This document shows positions 59,766-64,000 of a stretch of DNA of 64,000 nt, piece by piece. Origin of the DNA: Acanthosoma haemorrhoidale (taxonomy: Eukaryota; Arthropoda; Insecta; Hemiptera; Acanthosomatidae); contig OV884011.1 in assembly GCA_930367205.1 (NCBI GenBank), forward strand, positions 114,697,866-114,761,865. Direction: 5' to 3'. Made by a program: the position numbers and the translations under genes. The notes under the pieces were generated by a model. It did not search any database, was not told the origin of the DNA, and saw only the letters and a program-made list of their open reading frames with translations. Numbering within the stretch: the stretch's first letter is position 1; every line of letters starts with the position of its first letter.

Positions 59766-61878
59766 TGTCTTTCTGACTAAAAATATCCTATAATTTCCCA
59801 TCCAAAAAAAAAGAAATTTTATATTATATTTTATACCGCAAGAAATATTATGTCAACATGTTTGGTAAGGCATACTTCTAATTTTGCCGTAATCTTGAAT
59901 TCGTCAGTAATGATGTTGTCATACCACTGTTAGCAAGCGTACGGATACGTTTTGAAAAGTAGCTCATTCATACCTTAAGGTTCTTAAGATTCTCAAAACG
60001 TTACAGGTTGTCAGAAATTTAGTATTTCGTGACGTATGCTTTTTTGAGCTGTACAGGAAAAACATCCAATTTAACCTATCACTTCATTGCTCAACCAAGG
60101 TCAGCAACCTTGGCTATGTTAGTGACAACCCTCAGGAATTTCCGCTGTTTACATTTAGAACCACCCTGTAAAAAAATACTATTCCTAGTATTTTGTGCTC
60201 CTAAATATGACCAATAACGGTCACTGGATCCATTAGCAATTTTTCTGAAGGTGTTATTTTCAGACAGTCGGTTGGAGAATTGAACTAAAATTGAATCAAG
60301 AAGTATCAATTGTAGGTCTAGAAATATTAAAGAGAGGGTCACTAAAAGATATCCTAGCAAATAGATATTGCAACCGATAAAATTGTTTGTAATATTTTCT
60401 CTGCTCTCATTGGCCCCACGCATCCCTAAAAGTGGATTATTGACTCTCCTAACAAATGGATTATCAGAAGTAGCGGATATTTGCATTGCTTTTTTTATTA
60501 ATTATTTTAGTGAAAGTAGGACGGGTCATCGGGCATTGAAAATGATTATAATTAAAGCAGAAAATATTAAATGTTCCACTACAACACCATTATTAAGAAT
60601 TTAATTAAAATTTAATCGTACGTAATGGTTTGTGGGCACTGAAACAGTTTAAAACGATATCAGGATGTGTAATACATTTGTTTATATACAGGTATTTACG
60701 TCTGTCTCTACCATTTTTAATAATTTTCAAAATACCGAAAACATAAAATGAATAACTTGCATATGCTTCTGCGCTACAATGAATTCGGTTTACCCTAATG
60801 GTTATTTCGTATATGAGCTTCGATAGTCCTCTTTCAGTTGTGATTTCTTGACACCATAAATGATATGTTTTTGCATGTGAACAGATTTAGTAACTCACAA
60901 TTATTACGCGCTGAAAAAAAAAAAATCGTCTTATTTCTGGTTTATTGGTTATTAAGTTGGTAGGTATTTGTAAAAAATCATATAATATTGAAATATTCTT
61001 CTTCAATTTGTTTGAAATTGTGATATGGAGGGGTCAAAAACTAAGGGAAACCAGTTACAATTTTTTTGCAAACGCTATATTGAGAACTTTGAAAATTAAA
61101 AATCGGATGATATAAAGCAAAGCAAACAGGATATTAAAATCATGACTCGTTTCTTAATATAACGGTATGAATTATTGGGTAAATTCACAATACACGTATT
61201 TATATTTCTTACTCTAGTACTTGATCACAATTGAAATGATACTAATACAATGTGCATATATATATTTTTTGAAGCAAGTTGGCTAATAAGAGAATTAACT
61301 AAACTATGTTCAATATCAATTCGCATTACTTACATTGTCCTATTTATCTGTTACAAAATAGTAAATATATTTTATTGTTATTAATAATATGGCTAGTTTA
61401 TAATTGGATTAGTAGGACTTACAAAATTTTCAAAGGATGATAAAAATCAGTTGTGTATGTGAATTCACAGTATGTATGTGAGTATAATGTGCGGAGACAC
61501 AACTATGCTTTATTATTCAAACATCAACCAAAACCTGCAATCAAATGGGTATTATTTATTATATAGGTGTAACCCACGGGAGTAGAATTGAAAAGAGTTT
61601 TTATCATGCCCATTTCTCTACCTAGCTAAGCCAGCCTCTCGTCTTTACGAGCCAGTAAAAGTGAATCACGCCTTCCGCAAATGCTGTCCTCGAGCCACGG
61701 AGAAACGCAATAAAAATGTCTAACATGAGTCCAATGACTTGCAAGAAAGGAGTGTGAACGGGACTGTATTAATGAAAGCCCTACCCCGAGGGTTTAATGG
61801 GATTCCTCTACTGAGAACTTGGTTAGAGGCATCTAGTCTGAGTTAAATTATTAATGCCGGATTGTGGAAAGGTACAGT
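59766..61878. other. No supported gene
   Basis: A minus ORF at 60486-60091 (131 codons, ATG start) is the longest frame outside mobile elements. It has a hydrophobic centre (L-L-G-Y-L-L-V-T-L-S-L-I-F-L-D-L) and a basic C-terminus, but no recognised family, and two plus-strand ORFs (60029-60217, 60368-60604) overlap it. The stretch 61600-61830 is GC-richer than the flanks and unassigned. The rest is AT-rich. Confidence 0.4.
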
Positions 61879-61888
61879 ATTAATTATT
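61879..61888. repeat. Target-site duplication of copy 4, 3' side
   Basis: attaattatt, identical to 63553-63562. It is short and AT-rich, so the exact length is uncertain, but it sits exactly at both element edges. Confidence 0.7.
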
Positions 61889-63552
61889 TGAATGAATAAC
61901 AATCTTTATTGTGCAATAATTACAATCTGCCTTTTATAAGGCAATAATAATTCAGATAAATGATCTCATTCATACCATATTTACAGCATCATTCACTCGC
62001 TCATTCATACAATAGGACATGATTGGAGAAACTGGCCATTGCCAGGACTCCCACTGTCACGCGTTTATAGTAGGTCACGAGGCCACTGCCGTTTCAGTCT
62101 CCGAGAAGGATTATAGGGATGAGTGGCGCAGTGCAATGACTGTGCTGGAGGATTAGGGTGGTTGGAAAGGCTGCTGTGGAATTTCATAAACTTGGAAGGG
62201 ATGAGTTCTAGAATGTAGGGTATATTAAGATCGTTATGAAGGGTTTTGTTGCTGACATAATAAGGGGCATTTACTATTGTTCTTAGGACTTTGGATTGAA
62301 AGGATTGGATACGCTTGATGTTCGACTTTTTTGCTGTCCCCCATAGTTCTATTCCGTATGTCCAGATTGGTTTAAGTATAACTTTGTAGATTAGTAGTTT
62401 ATTTTCTATTGAGAGATGGGATATCCTTTGAAGTAGTCTGTACAGTTGTCCAAAGCGTCTGTTTAGTTCTTGTCTTTTTAGTCTCGTATGTGGGTTCCAG
62501 GTCAGTCGTTTGTCAAGATGGAAGCCTAAGTACCGTACTGTCTCGGATACAGGGAGAGGAATAGAATTAAAATAAACTAGTGGAATAGTCTTGCGACAAA
62601 GGGTGAAGGTAATGTGGGAGCATTTTGCTTCATTAACTTTGATCCGCCATTGATTGCACCAATACTCGATCTCTTCAAGGTGTTTTTGAAGGTTATGGGA
62701 TGCTATGTCGGGGTCTGCGAGGGATGACAAGACTGCAGTGTCATCTGCAAATGTGGCCAAGAAGGTATTGGGAGTAGAGGGGACATCAGCGGTGTATAGG
62801 TTATAGAGGATGGGGCCCAGGACACTGCCCTGTGGAACTCCTGCATTTATGGGATAGTAGTTAGAGTATTCTAAACCACAGCGGACTTGGAAGAAGCGGT
62901 TTGAAAGGTAGGACTGTAGGATCAGGAAAAGAGTCTGTGGTAAATATCCTTTGAGCTTGTAGAGCAAACCTGCGTGCCAAACCCTGTCAAAAGCTTGAGC
63001 TATATCAAGAAAGGCAGCAGTGCAATACTGTTTGGTTTCAAGGGCTGAGGAGATGTGATCAACAACGCGAAGGCCTTGTTGAGCAGTGGAATGCCGTTGG
63101 CGGAAACCAAACTGGTGTGTAGGAAAAAGGTTTTTGGATTCAACAATTGGAAGTAGACGTTTTAGTAGGAGTTGCTCAAATATTTTTGAGAGGATAGGGA
63201 GTAGGCTAATTGGACGGTAAGATGAGGCGTCATTGGGTGGTTTACCAGGTTTGGCGAATAGGACAATAATGGAATGTTTCCAGAGGAGTGGAAAGTGCGT
63301 CTTTCGGATAATGCAATTATATATATAGGTTAGGAAGATTATGGCTTTAGGAGGAAGTTGTTTGAGAATTTGAGGAGTAAGGAGATCATATCCAGGGGAT
63401 TTTCGGTAAGGTAAGTTTTTCAGAAGGTATTTGACCTCAGAGGGATTAACGGCTTTTGGTGGAAGAGAGAGAGGAATAGGTGAAGTGAGGAAATCTTCCA
63501 CAGTTGTGCTGTGAGTATGGCTTTGATGAGAAAGGTGAGGTGTGAAAGTATA
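61889..63552 (-). mobile_element. 5'-truncated Jockey-like element (copy 4)
   Basis: Minus-strand element of 1.66 kb, truncated within the region between endonuclease and RT (it begins at actttcacacctcacc, matching 14356 in copy 1) and ending at the family 3' terminus: tgccttataaaaggca stem-loop, then gcacaataaag. A 10-bp duplication brackets it. Its 3' UTR lacks 143 bp present in copy 1 (15872-16014); the junction is at 62014/62015. It is close in sequence to copy 1. Confidence 0.92.
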
Positions 63553-63591
63553 ATTAATTATTAAATTAGGCAGCTTTTTGTTTTTACACAA
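62065..63591 (-). CDS. Jockey-like reverse transcriptase, N-terminally truncated but uninterrupted
   Basis: A 508-codon minus-strand frame. Its head (first 14 residues, no ATG) is flanking DNA and not part of the element. The rest starts T-F-T-P-H-L-S-H-Q and runs without a stop through the RT: S-Y-R-P-I-S-L-L-P, F-G-F-R-Q-R-H-S-T, A-F-L-D-I-A-Q-A-F-D, A-G-V-P-Q-G-S, F-A-D-D-T-A-V, then Y-L-G-F-H-L-D-K-R-L-T-W and the C-terminal I-W-T-Y-G-I-E-L-W-G and N-A-P-Y-Y-V-S-N-K-T blocks. The catalytic aspartates (LD and ADD) are intact. The frame ends at 62065 in the R-R-L-K-R-Q-W-P-R-D-L-L tail. The endonuclease is missing, there is no start codon and no promoter, so the copy cannot move itself. It serves as reference for the damage in copies 1 and 3. 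Confidence 0.93.
   Translation of the reverse strand: MCKNKKLPNLIINYTFTPHLSHQSHTHSTTVEDFLTSPIPLSLPPKAVNPSEVKYLLKNLPYRKSPGYDLLTPQILKQLPPKAIIFLTYIYNCIIRKTHFPLLWKHSIIVLFAKPGKPPNDASSYRPISLLPILSKIFEQLLLKRLLPIVESKNLFPTHQFGFRQRHSTAQQGLRVVDHISSALETKQYCTAAFLDIAQAFDRVWHAGLLYKLKGYLPQTLFLILQSYLSNRFFQVRCGLEYSNYYPINAGVPQGSVLGPILYNLYTADVPSTPNTFLATFADDTAVLSSLADPDIASHNLQKHLEEIEYWCNQWRIKVNEAKCSHITFTLCRKTIPLVYFNSIPLPVSETVRYLGFHLDKRLTWNPHTRLKRQELNRRFGQLYRLLQRISHLSIENKLLIYKVILKPIWTYGIELWGTAKKSNIKRIQSFQSKVLRTIVNAPYYVSNKTLHNDLNIPYILELIPSKFMKFHSSLSNHPNPPAQSLHCATHPYNPSRRLKRQWPRDLL
63553..63562. repeat. Target-site duplication of copy 4, 5' side
   Basis: attaattatt, identical to 61879-61888. Confidence 0.7.
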
Positions 63592-64000
63592 ATTGTAATT
63601 TATTTTTATTTTTCTAAACAGAGCTTTCCCTTTAAGCTCCCGTCTTCAGTGTTATAAAATAAAAAGTCAAATGACATAGTTAGTCATTAAGTAAAATATA
63701 TTCTAATCAACAGTGTACTTGTTTTTAAAATGTCTCTCTATTATATTTTCTAAATATAATACGATATTATAATAAAATACGACAATATGCAATAAATAAT
63801 TAAAATTAAAAAAAAAAAAAAGTAAGAAATATCAAATAACCATTAAAACACTGAAAATTATTATAAAACTGTTTGGCAAATTGTCAAAAAACTTATTAAA
63901 TATACAACAATATACCAATATTATTGGTTATTATATTGGCTGGCTACTCACCTAATTAATTTTGTGGAATATTTAAAACATTTAAAATAATAATATATCT
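63563..64000. other. AT-rich DNA, no gene
   Basis: Contains an A run at about 63808-63821 and no coding or repeat signal. Confidence 0.5.

Noticed and set aside
60091..60486. 131-codon minus-strand ORF as a membrane protein
   Set aside because: One hydrophobic stretch is not enough; overlapping ORFs on the other strand and lack of any recognised family leave it unsupported.
1..64000. CRISPR arrays, operons, ribosome binding sites, rRNA or tRNA genes
   Set aside because: No regularly spaced repeats, no compact gene clusters and no foldable tRNA or rRNA sequence; the window is eukaryotic in character.

Overview
This 64 kb window looks like AT-rich, gene-poor DNA from an invertebrate animal, most likely an arthropod and probably an insect. 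That rests on the AT-rich background, the absence of any compact gene or operon, and the mobile elements present: Jockey-type non-LTR retrotransposons, Ty3/gypsy LTR elements (one with a tRNA-Trp-type primer site as in the CsRn1/Kabuki group), Tc1/mariner-like debris and MITEs. I cannot name the species. I found no host gene that I can support with confidence; a few short open stretches could be exons and are listed as such with low confidence.

Layout. 1-3.7 kb: a degenerate Ty3/gypsy element on the minus strand between two short LTRs (860-1031, 3514-3685), with recognisable gag, reverse transcriptase, integrase and GPY/F remnants. 3.7-13.6 kb: AT-rich DNA with a GC-richer island (4.15-4.7 kb), one neat 47-codon ORF (7300), a 33-bp tandem pair, and an old Jockey RT relic (10.5-10.9 kb). 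13.66-16.15 kb: a young 5'-truncated Jockey-like element with an exact 19-bp target-site duplication. 16.85-17.55 kb: an unclassified repeat (family C) that recurs at 37.97-38.86 kb. 22.2-23.0 kb: a second Jockey 3' end with an LTR inserted in its 3' UTR. 25.8-26.8 kb: a minus-strand LTR (family A) with its primer-binding site and the first codons of a possible gag. 32.9-33.8 kb: a mariner-type MITE and a separate hairpin. 35.15-35.9 kb: a family-B LTR. 36.7-37.4 kb: a solo family-A LTR with a perfect 5-bp duplication, beside a broken DDE transposase. 42-48 kb: two further old Jockey relics. 49.4-49.7 kb: a long inverted repeat. 52.5 and 56.3 kb: an inverted pair of a sharply bounded, roughly 140-bp repeat (family D). 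55.3-56.3 and 59.5-59.8 kb: more Jockey 3' ends. 61.9-63.55 kb: a minus-strand Jockey copy with an uninterrupted RT C-terminal frame.

The elements are layered: old, frame-broken relics form the background; five copies of one Jockey-like family share a 3' UTR and a small terminal stem-loop; and LTR elements inserted afterwards, one of them inside a Jockey 3' UTR. I see no sign of a new gene system. The observations most worth following are the long hairpin at 49.4 kb, the shared 3' terminal stem-loop of the Jockey family, the unclassified repeats C and D, and the inverted LTR edge at 860/3515.
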